DNA from: Gemmatimonadota bacterium
GTDB taxonomy: Bacteria; Gemmatimonadota; Gemmatimonadetes; Gemmatimonadales; GWC2-71-9
DNA: 64,000 nt
Reading direction: 5' to 3'
NCBI GenBank assembly: GCA_003222195.1
Contig: QHVB01000036.1
Coordinates: forward strand, 39,073 to 103,072
In this document: positions 1 through 7,310 of the stretch, one piece after another
How positions within the stretch are numbered: position 1 is the first letter of the stretch
How the letters are laid out: the number at the start of each line of letters is the position of its first letter
Notes under the pieces: generated by a model
What the model saw: only the letters and a program-made list of their open reading frames with translations
Database searches by the model: none
What the model was told of the DNA's origin: nothing
Made by a program: the position numbers and the translations under genes

Positions 1-10
1 AGCCAATCTG

Positions 11-1105
11 ATGCGCCCCGTCGCACTTGCCGGCCTGCTCCTCGTGACGGCATCGCTGGCGGCGCAAACGCCTCCACCGCTCAAGCTCAGCGGCTGGGCC
101 GAGGCGTCCTACATCTACTCCCGGCACAGCGCTGGGGATACGATCATCGTCGGGCGGCTATACGATCGTCTGCAGAACCGGTTTACGCTGAACGCGTTCG
201 GCGTCGTGCTGGACAAGCCGTATGACCCCGCGAAGCGCAGCGCCGGATTCCACACCGAGGTCCTGTTCGGCCAGAACGCCACGGTGATCAAGTCCGGGGG
301 AGGGGCGCTCGACCTCGGCACCCAGGCCGATATCCCGCACCTCTACGTCACCCTGAACCTTCCAACCGCAAATGGGAGCGGCGTGCAGTTCAAGGCGGGG
401 CGCATGCCCACACTGCTCGGGCTGGAGGTGATCGAGACCGCCGGCAACCAGAACTGGTCGGAGGGAAATCAGTTCATCTACGTCGAGAACTTCACCGCGG
501 TGGGTGTGAGCGTCGAAACGAAGCTCAACCGCCACGTCGACGTGCAGCTCCGGGTGATCAACGGATGGGACCAGGTTTCGGACAACAACAAACGCAAGTC
601 GCTGATGGGACGTGTCGGGATCTCACCCGATACGCTCACCTCGGTAGGGATCGTTGGGTTCTGGGGCCCGGAGGAGGCGGGCAACGATAAGGCGAATCGC
701 TACGGCGTCGACGCACTGATTTGGCGGAAGCTGGGCGCGGCGCAACTCTGGCTACAGGGTGACTACGGCCGCGAGCAGGCGAACGCTGCCTTGCCAACCA
801 CCACCCAGGATGCCACATGGTGGGCGTTGGGCGGCTGGATCACCTACGATTTCAACACGTCGCTTGGCCTGGCGTTGCGGGGCGACTACGTGAACGACGA
901 GAACGGCGCGCGCACGAGCGGGTCGTTGGGCTTTCCCGCGAACACCGGGCAGAAGTTTGGCAGCGCCACGGCGACGTTGAACATCCGTGCGTGGCCGAAT
1001 GCGATCGTCCGGCCCGAGGTGAGGTACGATCGATCCACGTTGGCCGCTTTCAACGTTAAGAAGGATCAAGTCAGCGTCGCGCTAGGCGTGGCGTACTTGT
1101 ACTGA
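11..1105 (+). CDS. Outer-membrane beta-barrel porin (OmpL/BBP2-like)
   Basis: The 364-residue protein begins with a clear signal peptide (MRPVALAGLLLVTASLAAQ, probable cleavage near residue 19-20). The mature chain alternates polar and aromatic residues, as transmembrane beta-strands do, for example around LSGWAEASYIYS. It ends in an aromatic residue (VAYLY), the usual outer-membrane C-terminal signature. The character fits putative porins of the OmpL-like beta-barrel class, which form diffusion channels in the outer membrane. The assignment comes from sequence character, and no substrate can be inferred. The ATG lies 10 bases inside the window, so upstream context is unknown. A strong hairpin follows, so this is probably the last gene of its transcript. 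Confidence 0.7.
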   Translation: MRPVALAGLLLVTASLAAQTPPPLKLSGWAEASYIYSRHSAGDTIIVGRLYDRLQNRFTLNAFGVVLDKPYDPAKRSAGFHTEVLFGQNATVIKSGGGALDLGTQADIPHLYVTLNLPTANGSGVQFKAGRMPTLLGLEVIETAGNQNWSEGNQFIYVENFTAVGVSVETKLNRHVDVQLRVINGWDQVSDNNKRKSLMGRVGISPDTLTSVGIVGFWGPEEAGNDKANRYGVDALIWRKLGAAQLWLQGDYGREQANAALPTTTQDATWWALGGWITYDFNTSLGLALRGDYVNDENGARTSGSLGFPANTGQKFGSATATLNIRAWPNAIVRPEVRYDRSTLAAFNVKKDQVSVALGVAYLY

Positions 1106-1123
1106 TGCGGGGGCTGCAGCTTC

Positions 1124-1165
1124 ACCGCCGCACGGCCGCTCTGGCCGTGCGGCGGTATATCTTTT
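1124..1165 (+). terminator. Intrinsic terminator after the porin gene
   Basis: A 14-bp perfect stem (left arm 1124-1137, right arm 1143-1156) with a 5-base loop is followed by ATATCTTTT. The hairpin lies 18 bases after the porin stop codon and just before the next gene, as expected of a rho-independent terminator. Confidence 0.8.
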
Positions 1166-1176
1166 GACGTTACCCG

Positions 1177-1701
1177 ATGACACTGTTTCGCGCGTTAGCC
1201 CTGATCGCCGGGGTGACCTCGGCGTGCGACGTCCTGCCGCAGCCCGGCGACACACAAGGCATACAGCATGCAGGGGAATGGGACCAGCACGGCCGCATCA
1301 TCGTCGACACGGATCCGCGCTACACGCTGGTTCGGCTCCGGGCGGATACTGGTCTCGCGGAGCGGCACGATGTCGTGGTCGCGCGATTCGATTTCGATCC
1401 AAGTGACGCGGTGGGGGACGAGTATGCGCTGACCGTCGCGCTCGATCTCGGCGATGTGCGTCGCCTGTCCGCCAACCACCCCTATCCGCTCGGCGATTTC
1501 ATTCCCGCCTATGCCACCGTGACGTGTCTGTGCCGGCCGCTGCGTCCCGATTCGGTGCGCGGGACCTATGTGGTGCAGACCCGCGGGTTGCGTCAGCTCG
1601 CGGGGCGGATCGACGCGACCCTCTACTTCACGGCGTGGGATAACGCGAGCAAGCACGCGACCTACCGGCTACATCAAAGAATCCATGGGGTACGTCCCTG
1701 A
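1177..1701 (+). CDS. Secreted or lipoprotein of unknown function
   Basis: The protein has 174 residues. Its short hydrophobic N-terminus ends in VTSAC, with Cys17 as a possible lipidation site, although Thr at -3 is atypical for a lipobox. The rest is soluble, with CLC near residue 113, and resembles no family I recognise. The stop TGA shares one base with the next ATG (TGATG), so translation is probably coupled to the downstream Omp85-like barrel. That coupling suggests an envelope role. Confidence 0.55.
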   Translation: MTLFRALALIAGVTSACDVLPQPGDTQGIQHAGEWDQHGRIIVDTDPRYTLVRLRADTGLAERHDVVVARFDFDPSDAVGDEYALTVALDLGDVRRLSANHPYPLGDFIPAYATVTCLCRPLRPDSVRGTYVVQTRGLRQLAGRIDATLYFTAWDNASKHATYRLHQRIHGVRP

Positions 1702-3239
1702 TGACGGTTCGGCGGCTTGGCGGTTGGGCGGTTGGGTTGGTTGTGCTAACCGCCCAACCGCTGAACCGCCTAACCGCCCAAACCGCTTCGCCGTCCCAGA
1801 GGATCGATACCATCCTCATCGAGAACCGCAACATTTTCGATCGTGAGGACGCCGCGCCCGATTGGGTTGCGCGTTTGGCGAACCGGCTGCACATGCGGAC
1901 ACGCCCGGGGGTGATCCGGAGGCGCCTGCTGCTCAATCGCGGCGATCCCTTTGATCTGGCGCGAATGGAGGAAAGCGAGCGGGCGCTCCGCACCCTCGGC
2001 GTGTTTCGGCAGGTGCGCGTCGATACGGTTCGCCAGGAGGACGGCAAGCTCGCCTTGCGGGCGGTGACCGCGGATGGCTGGAGCACGCAGCCGCAGGCGA
2101 GCTTCACGAGCGTCGGTGGCGACAACACGTGGGACCTGGGCCTCGTCGAACGCAATTTCCTCGGCACGGCAACGGAGCTGGCGCTCGTGTACGGCCGCAA
2201 TCCCGATCGCAGCCGGCTCGACTTCAAATTCATCAACCCACATTTTTTCAGCCGCCGGACGCTGCTCAATGTGCGGTACAGCAACCTCTCGGACGGCCAC
2301 CGCGGCCAATGGGAATTCGGGCTGCCGTTTCATGAGACCGCGGCGCCGCATTCCGTCGAAGCGTATGGCGAGCTCGCCCGCGAGCGCGTACTCCGCTTTC
2401 GCGATGACGTGCTCCTCGATAGCACGAGCCATCGGCTGTTTCGCGTCGGGCTGATGGCTGGGATCGCGGCGGCGGCGACGAGTCACCACTACACCCGGAT
2501 CTGGGGTGGTTGGGAATGGCGACGCGAGGATTTCGGAGCTACTGATACCTCGCGCGTGCCGTACTCGGTGTTCACGACGGTGCGCGCGGGTGTCGAGCTC
2601 GGCGCGGTGCGCTTTCGCGTGCTGGAGCACTTCAACTCCTACGCGCGACGCGAGGATGTAGACCTCTCGCCCACGCTGCGAGCCGGCGTCGTGTTGCAGT
2701 CCGGCGTGGGATACGAGATCAGCGGGCAGACGTCGGCGGTCTGGAAGCGCGGCTTTGCGGTGCTGCGCATCGCGGCGAATGGCCTGGACACGACGCGAAC
2801 GCAGGCGGAGGTCACCATCGTGAGTCAGAACATTCCGCGCCACACGTGGATCGTGCACGCCGAGGGCGGGCTCGTGACGCATCCGAAACCCGGCGCGGAG
2901 TTCGACCCCTGGCAGGTGCAGCGCGGGCCGCGCCTGTTCGGCGTCCACGACTTCACCGGCACGCGCACGACCTGGTTCGTGCTCGAGGACCGGATTCTCG
3001 TGGCCGACCAAATTCTCGGCCTCATGGCCTTCGGGCTCGCGCCATTTCTCGACTATGGGGGCGCGTGGTACGGCGATGAGCCGGCCCGGCAGGGCGGGGA
3101 TGTCGGACTATCGCTGCGGTTCGGGCCGACGCGCGCGGTGCGCGGTGACGCGGCGGAGGTCGCCTTCGGGTACCGGTTCGGCCAGGGGGTGAGCGGCAAG
3201 CGCTGGGCGTTCACGTTGCGGAAAGGTTTCTTGTTCTAG
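1701..3239 (+). CDS. Omp85/BamA-like surface antigen barrel
   Basis: The protein has 512 residues. After the signal sequence, residues 33-130 (IDTILIENRNIFD to ALRAVTADGW) resemble a POTRA-type module, including the GDPFD and LRTLGVFRQVRVD segments typical of these domains. A long barrel-like region ends in Phe (KGFLF), as expected for outer-membrane insertion. This fits the Omp85/surface-antigen superfamily, whose members fold or secrete outer-membrane proteins. It is shorter than BamA and has one POTRA-like unit. The signal peptide (residues 2-29) is encoded entirely by a GC-rich inverted cluster of 8-bp repeats, which is unusual. Start is fixed by TGATG overlap with the preceding gene. Confidence 0.7.
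   Translation: MTVRRLGGWAVGLVVLTAQPLNRLTAQTASPSQRIDTILIENRNIFDREDAAPDWVARLANRLHMRTRPGVIRRRLLLNRGDPFDLARMEESERALRTLGVFRQVRVDTVRQEDGKLALRAVTADGWSTQPQASFTSVGGDNTWDLGLVERNFLGTATELALVYGRNPDRSRLDFKFINPHFFSRRTLLNVRYSNLSDGHRGQWEFGLPFHETAAPHSVEAYGELARERVLRFRDDVLLDSTSHRLFRVGLMAGIAAAATSHHYTRIWGGWEWRREDFGATDTSRVPYSVFTTVRAGVELGAVRFRVLEHFNSYARREDVDLSPTLRAGVVLQSGVGYEISGQTSAVWKRGFAVLRIAANGLDTTRTQAEVTIVSQNIPRHTWIVHAEGGLVTHPKPGAEFDPWQVQRGPRLFGVHDFTGTRTTWFVLEDRILVADQILGLMAFGLAPFLDYGGAWYGDEPARQGGDVGLSLRFGPTRAVRGDAAEVAFGYRFGQGVSGKRWAFTLRKGFLF
1704..1786. repeat. Inverted cluster of 8-bp repeats (GGCGGTTG type) encoding a signal peptide
   Basis: The left part (1704-1740) consists of variants of GGCGGTTG. The right part (1747-1786) consists of variants of its complement, CAACCGCC. 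The two halves can fold on each other. The whole cluster lies inside the 5' end of the Omp85-like gene and supplies its hydrophobic signal sequence. Similar short-period clusters of other units occur at 14150, 15683, 18056, 21293 and 62998. Confidence 0.8.
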
Positions 3240-3252
3240 AAGGGAGCAAGTC

Positions 3253-3696
3253 ATGGGGGAGCCATCGCAAGAGATTTTCGACGTCGTGCGGGCCGGCGAT
3301 ACCGGGAGGCTTCAGGCGCTGCTCACGGCCAATCCCAGCCTGGCGAACGCCCGCAACGAGCGGGGTCATTCTCCCGTCCTGATCGCTCAATACCATCACA
3401 AGACGGACGCGGTCGCGGTGCTGCTCGCGGCGCGGCCGGAGCTCGACATCTTCGATGCCGCGTCGGTGGGTGACACGCGCCGGGTCGCCGGCTGGCTGGA
3501 CCGTGATCCCAGGCTTCTGACGGCGACATCGAGCGACGGATTCTCACCGCTCGAGCTGGCCGCGTTCTTCGGCCAGTCCGACATCGTGCGTCTCCTGCTG
3601 GAGCGCGGCGCGGAACCGGCAAAGGCGGCCGGGCTCGCCGCTATGAAGGGACATCTCGAAGTGCTCAACCTGCTCAAAGCCCGAGGAAAGCCATGA
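3253..3696 (+). CDS. Ankyrin-repeat protein
   Basis: This 147-residue soluble protein is built of ankyrin repeats, with hallmarks GDTGRLQALLTANPSLAN, GHSPVLIAQYHH, GFSPLELAAFFGQSDIVRLL and GHLEVLNLL. Ankyrin repeats bind other proteins, and no catalytic domain is present. It has no signal peptide and is probably cytoplasmic. A GGGAG ribosome site lies 7-8 bases before the ATG. The stop overlaps the next gene's ATG (ATGA), indicating coupled translation with a small membrane protein. The partner is unknown. Confidence 0.85.
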   Translation: MGEPSQEIFDVVRAGDTGRLQALLTANPSLANARNERGHSPVLIAQYHHKTDAVAVLLAARPELDIFDAASVGDTRRVAGWLDRDPRLLTATSSDGFSPLELAAFFGQSDIVRLLLERGAEPAKAAGLAAMKGHLEVLNLLKARGKP

Positions 3697-3926
3697 TGAC
3701 GCAGGTCGACTGGATCGGCTGGCTTGCGACGGCGGTGTTTCTCGTCTCGTACTTCACCAGGAGCGCCATATCGTTGCGGCGCGTACAGGGCGTCGCCGCG
3801 GGACTGTGGGCGCTGTACGGTGTGCTGATCCACTCGCTGCCCGTGATCGTGGCCAACATTCTCGTCGCCAGTGTGGCAGTGATCTCGTCGTTCAGGAAGC
3901 CTTCCGCTTTGGCTTCTCCTCCATGA
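3693..3926 (+). CDS. Small membrane protein (YgjV/SemiSWEET-like)
   Basis: The protein has 77 residues with two or three hydrophobic segments (IGWLATAVFLVSYF, VAAGLWALYGVLI, VIVANILVASVAV). The pattern resembles small inner-membrane proteins of the YgjV or half-PQ-loop type, but the match is weak and no substrate is implied. It is coupled to the ankyrin gene by an ATGA overlap and has GAGGAAAG upstream. Its last 35 bases overlap the 3' end of the convergent VOC gene. Confidence 0.6.
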   Translation: MMTQVDWIGWLATAVFLVSYFTRSAISLRRVQGVAAGLWALYGVLIHSLPVIVANILVASVAVISSFRKPSALASPP

Positions 3927-4266
3927 GCGCCATCGGGTTGTTGTCGGGGTCGTGAAAGAAGGCCATCCAGAGGTCGTAGTCCGCTGCCTCGTGCACCCGA
4001 TGCGGCGTCCCCACGAACTTGACGCCTTTCCCGGCGAGCCTGCGATGCACGCTCTCGATGTCCTTCACGCGCAAATAGAGGACCGACCCGGGATGATCCT
4101 GCTCGGCATTCTCCGGCGGCGAGAGCATCAGGCGCACTGCGCCGACCTGGAAGAACGCGAGCGAGGGCGGCGCCTGAAACAACAGCGGGATCCCGAGGGT
4201 GTCGCGGTGAAACTTGACCGCGCGATCGAGGTCGTGCACCACGTTGGTGACCTGGGCGAGCTCCAT
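3892..4266 (-). CDS. VOC (glyoxalase/bleomycin-resistance) family protein
   Basis: This 124-residue single-domain protein shows the vicinal-oxygen-chelate fold pattern. It starts with VTNVVHDLDRAVKFHRDTLG and ends with a second half-module, FFHDPDNNPMALMEE. His and Glu residues typical of the metal site are present. Members include glyoxalases, dioxygenases and antibiotic-binding proteins, and the substrate here is not predictable. GGAGGAG lies just before the ATG. It is divergent from a MarR regulator across a 41-bp gap with a palindromic operator, so it is the likely regulated target. Confidence 0.85.
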   Translation of the reverse strand: MELAQVTNVVHDLDRAVKFHRDTLGIPLLFQAPPSLAFFQVGAVRLMLSPPENAEQDHPGSVLYLRVKDIESVHRRLAGKGVKFVGTPHRVHEAADYDLWMAFFHDPDNNPMALMEEKPKRKAS

Positions 4267-4284
4267 TGCTCCTCCACGAGAAAG

Positions 4285-4304
4285 TAGTTAGCTTCAGCTA
4301 AGTA
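4285..4304. promoter_or_regulatory. Putative MarR-family operator
   Basis: A 20-bp imperfect palindrome has a perfect core TTAGC-TTCA-GCTAA (4288-4301) and flanks that match at 7 of 8 positions per arm. It lies between the divergent VOC and MarR genes, ending 4 bases before the MarR start. MarR dimers typically bind such palindromes of about 16-20 bp and autoregulate, which is the inferred function. Confidence 0.6.
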
Positions 4305-4307
4305 ATT

Positions 4308-4766
4308 ATGGAAACGATCTCCCGTCAAGCCCCCCAAGCCTCCCCAGCCCCGGCGGTGCGGGCCATTGCCGACCGGCTGCACTCGGCCGCGATCCATCTG
4401 CTGCGCCGGTTACGCGTCGAGGACAAGGCGATGGGGTTGTCCGCACCGCGCGCATCGGCGCTGTCGGTCATCGTGTTTCGTGGTCCGGTTACCATGAGCG
4501 CGCTCGCCGAGGCCGAGCAGGTGCGGCGCCCGACGATCACGCGGCTCGTAGACGGCTTAGAGCGGCGCGGGCTGGTGCGCCGGGTTGGTCACGCCGAAGA
4601 TGGTCGGGTGCAGTTGGTCGAGGCGACGGCGGCGGGCAAGCGCCTTCTCCAGAAGGGACGTTCGCGGCGTGTTGAGCGACTGATGCAGGACATCGCCCAT
4701 CTTTCGGTGGAGGATCAGCAGGTGCTGGCGCGGGCCGCACAACTGATGGAAGCTCTGCGGGGTTGA
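4308..4766 (+). CDS. MarR-family transcriptional regulator
   Basis: The protein has 152 residues. Its winged-helix core is evident: SALSVIVFRGPVTMSALAE, then the recognition region RRPTITRLVDGLERRGLVRR, then the wing HAEDGRVQLVEAT. Flanking helices form the dimer interface. MarR proteins usually repress and release DNA on binding small phenolic or oxidant ligands. The gene is divergent from a VOC protein, with a palindrome immediately upstream suggesting autoregulation. The 5' end includes a C-rich stretch coding for APQASPAPA. No ribosome site is visible, so it may be translated leaderless. Confidence 0.9.
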   Translation: METISRQAPQASPAPAVRAIADRLHSAAIHLLRRLRVEDKAMGLSAPRASALSVIVFRGPVTMSALAEAEQVRRPTITRLVDGLERRGLVRRVGHAEDGRVQLVEATAAGKRLLQKGRSRRVERLMQDIAHLSVEDQQVLARAAQLMEALRG

Positions 4767-4801
4767 GAAACCCAGGTGTTTTGGTGACTTTTGACGCCCA
4801 C

Positions 4802-4873
<72 letters not shown>

Positions 4874-4972
4874 CTCCCCCAACTCCCCATTTCCAATCGG
4901 AGCGTAGGCGTTCGAGCCCGTTGTGACGCAGTCTAGGCTGGCGGGGGTAGAGGAAGGTAAAGATCGAGCCTC

Positions 4973-5941
4973 ATGAGACTGATCACCTGGATTGCGCTGG
5001 TGCTCACCGCTGCGGGGTGCGGTGAATCGACGGGTCCCCTCTCCGACTTGAGCGGGCTCCGCTCGAGCCTCGCTCCGGTCCATACCGTCTTCGCGTCGCC
5101 GCTCGTTCGATCGCTCGGGATCTTTCGGTTCTCTGGGCCACTGCCCGCACCGGTGGCGGGCGGGCCGCTCATATCGGATTCGTTCCGCGGGAAGACGCTC
5201 GCGTTCAGCTGCGCGTCGCAGCACTACGCCGTGACGGCAGACTCCGGCGCCCCGGCCACGGGGGTTCGGGTCGTCCTCTACCAACGTGCTCCGGACGGGT
5301 CGATCGCGTGCCCGGCCGCGGCCATCGGGCAACTCGACCTGTTCGATGTCAGTGCGCCAGGTACGATGGCGGTGCGCGGCGTTGCAACGGGTCCGGGCGG
5401 AGGTGCGGCGCTGGTCGACTACGCGATCAGTCACAACGTGGCGGACACGCAGGGTGTGGCGAACGCGACCGGCTTTGTGAGCGACGGACAACAGCGCCTC
5501 GATTTTCAGGTGACCGGGGCCCCAGGGTCCGACTTCCACTCCCCGAGCGCCACGATGCAGCTCGACGATTCCGCCGCGCATCTGCACGCGGTGCTGCACC
5601 ATGCGGGGCAGATGGGCGTCGACACCTACAGTGACGACCTGGATCTCTCCGTCCAGCACGCCGCCGGGAGCGCCGAGCTGAAGGGCTCCGTCGGCTGGTT
5701 CAACACGTTCAGATCGTGGGATGAGATCGTTTCGCTCAACGAGGTGCCGTTTGCGAAGGTGGGGGGGAGCGTCGTACCGGAGGGCGAAGGGCCCACGATT
5801 ACCCCTATCGGCGGGCCGCTCTTCCTCACAGGCGAACAGCGTCAAGTCTTGCTCGACTTCGTGGGCGCGCCCGACTCCATCCGCGCTGGCCTTGCCGGCC
5901 TCCTCGGCGCTGGCGCGCGCCTCGTGTGGATCGCGCTGTAG
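4973..5941 (+). CDS. Lipoprotein of unknown function
   Basis: The protein has 322 residues. Its signal sequence ends in LTAAGC, with Cys16 as the probable lipidated residue. The body is Ser/Thr/Gly-rich with beta-type patterns and no domain I recognise. A GAGGAAGG motif lies further upstream than usual, about 14 bases before the ATG. The gene stands alone between tRNA-Cys and a convergent serine hydrolase. Confidence 0.6.
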   Translation: MRLITWIALVLTAAGCGESTGPLSDLSGLRSSLAPVHTVFASPLVRSLGIFRFSGPLPAPVAGGPLISDSFRGKTLAFSCASQHYAVTADSGAPATGVRVVLYQRAPDGSIACPAAAIGQLDLFDVSAPGTMAVRGVATGPGGGAALVDYAISHNVADTQGVANATGFVSDGQQRLDFQVTGAPGSDFHSPSATMQLDDSAAHLHAVLHHAGQMGVDTYSDDLDLSVQHAAGSAELKGSVGWFNTFRSWDEIVSLNEVPFAKVGGSVVPEGEGPTITPIGGPLFLTGEQRQVLLDFVGAPDSIRAGLAGLLGAGARLVWIAL

Positions 5942-5957
5942 AGACTGTACCGCCCAT

Positions 5958-7283
5958 CTAATGCAGCTTTCGTCCCGGGAGATGCTGTCCGTTCTGATGT
6001 AGCACGAGGCCATCCGGCCGGAACGTCATCTGCGCGTCCACCACTTTCAGGAAAAACGTCGAGTCCGATTCGGCAAAGATCGGAAACCGCGGTTGGGCGG
6101 TTGCCTGCAGAAACAGATGCGCGCCAGCGCGGGTGACCGTGATGTGAAACGCCGGCGCCAGCTCGTATTCCCCCACATACCGAGCCAGGATCACTGAATC
6201 GACAGCGACTTCGGTATGCTGTTGCGGCGGCGGCCGCAGCGGGAACGTCTCGTCGAGCAGATGAAAGCCGACGTCGTCGACTCCAGAATTCAGATTGGAC
6301 AGAACCACCACGCCGATCCGCCGAGCTGGATCGAAGCCGGTGAACGACCGGTAGCCGCCGGTCCCGCCGTTGTGCCACACGATGCCGCCGCTCGGCCGCG
6401 AAAGGATGTGCCAGGCGAGGCCGATCCGCATACCCGCGCTTCCGGCATTGCGCCGTGCCGTGTGCGCATCCCGCATGGCGCGGGAGAGCGGCCCCACAAC
6501 TGTATCGAGATTCGCTGCGAGATAGGTGATCATGTCGCGTACCGTCGAGCGCAGGGCGCCCGCTCCCGCGAACGTGGGGAGGTCCCAGTTCGGTACGACC
6601 CTGCCGTCAATTTCGTGGCCAGGGGCGAGCCGCGCGCGCAGCGCCGGCGTGAGTGTAATCGCCGTCTCGTGCATGCCGAGCGGCCCGAGAATGCGCTGGC
6701 GGACTAACGCCTCGTAACTCGTCCCCGCTTTCAGGGCGAGCGCGTGGCCCAGCAGGCCCACGCCGAGGTTCGAGTACTCGTATTCCGCACCGACGTCACG
6801 CGTGAGCGCATAGCTCGACAGGAACGCGTACATCTGCTGCACGGTGTAATCGGCGTACGGATTCAGCGAATCCTTCGGCGTGAAGTTCGAGGGCATCCGC
6901 GGCAGGCCGGAGGACTGCGTGGCCAGGTCGAGCAGCGTGATCTGCTTGCCGTTGCGCGAAGGCACACGGACCGACGGCGGCAAGTACTTCGCGACCGGAT
7001 CGTCGAGTCGCACTTCCCCGTGGTCCACCATATCCGCCAGGATCGATGCGGTGAACGTTTTTGTGATCGAGCCGATCTCGAATACGGCGGCCTGATCGAC
7101 GCCTACCGCGATGATCCGGCGCGCGCCGGAGGGGTCCAACAGTCCCACCACGATCCCCTCACCATGCCTACCGGTGTCGGGAAACGTCTTCACCCGTGAC
7201 TCGAGCAGCGCCCTAACAGCGGAGTCGGATGGCAGTGGCTGCTGCAGCGTGAGCAACAGCGCGAGGGCAGAGATGGAATGCAT
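5958..7283 (-). CDS. Serine hydrolase, beta-lactamase/PBP4*-like (class C family)
   Basis: The 441-residue protein begins with a signal peptide (MHSISALALLLTLQ). The SxxK motif is GSITKTF, the YxN motif is YEYSNLG near the middle, and an HNGGTGGY segment matches the third (KTG-like) motif. A C-terminal domain of about 100 residues follows, as in esterase/peptidase members of this family. Members hydrolyse D-Ala peptides or esters, and true beta-lactamase activity is not implied. The start is ATG 7283. An open frame upstream of it is antisense to the SulP gene and rejected. It is divergent from SulP by 27 bp. Confidence 0.88.
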   Translation of the reverse strand: MHSISALALLLTLQQPLPSDSAVRALLESRVKTFPDTGRHGEGIVVGLLDPSGARRIIAVGVDQAAVFEIGSITKTFTASILADMVDHGEVRLDDPVAKYLPPSVRVPSRNGKQITLLDLATQSSGLPRMPSNFTPKDSLNPYADYTVQQMYAFLSSYALTRDVGAEYEYSNLGVGLLGHALALKAGTSYEALVRQRILGPLGMHETAITLTPALRARLAPGHEIDGRVVPNWDLPTFAGAGALRSTVRDMITYLAANLDTVVGPLSRAMRDAHTARRNAGSAGMRIGLAWHILSRPSGGIVWHNGGTGGYRSFTGFDPARRIGVVVLSNLNSGVDDVGFHLLDETFPLRPPPQQHTEVAVDSVILARYVGEYELAPAFHITVTRAGAHLFLQATAQPRFPIFAESDSTFFLKVVDAQMTFRPDGLVLHQNGQHLPGRKLH

Positions 7284-7310
7284 GCGCGAATTTAGTATCT
7301 TCTCGGCGCC
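7284..7310. promoter_or_regulatory. Compact divergent promoter region
   Basis: Only 27 bp separate the two divergent start codons. TAGTAT (7293-7298) can serve as a -10 box for the + strand. The complementary ATACTA can serve the - strand, 10 bases from its ATG. Transcripts starting here would have almost no leader. Confidence 0.4.
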
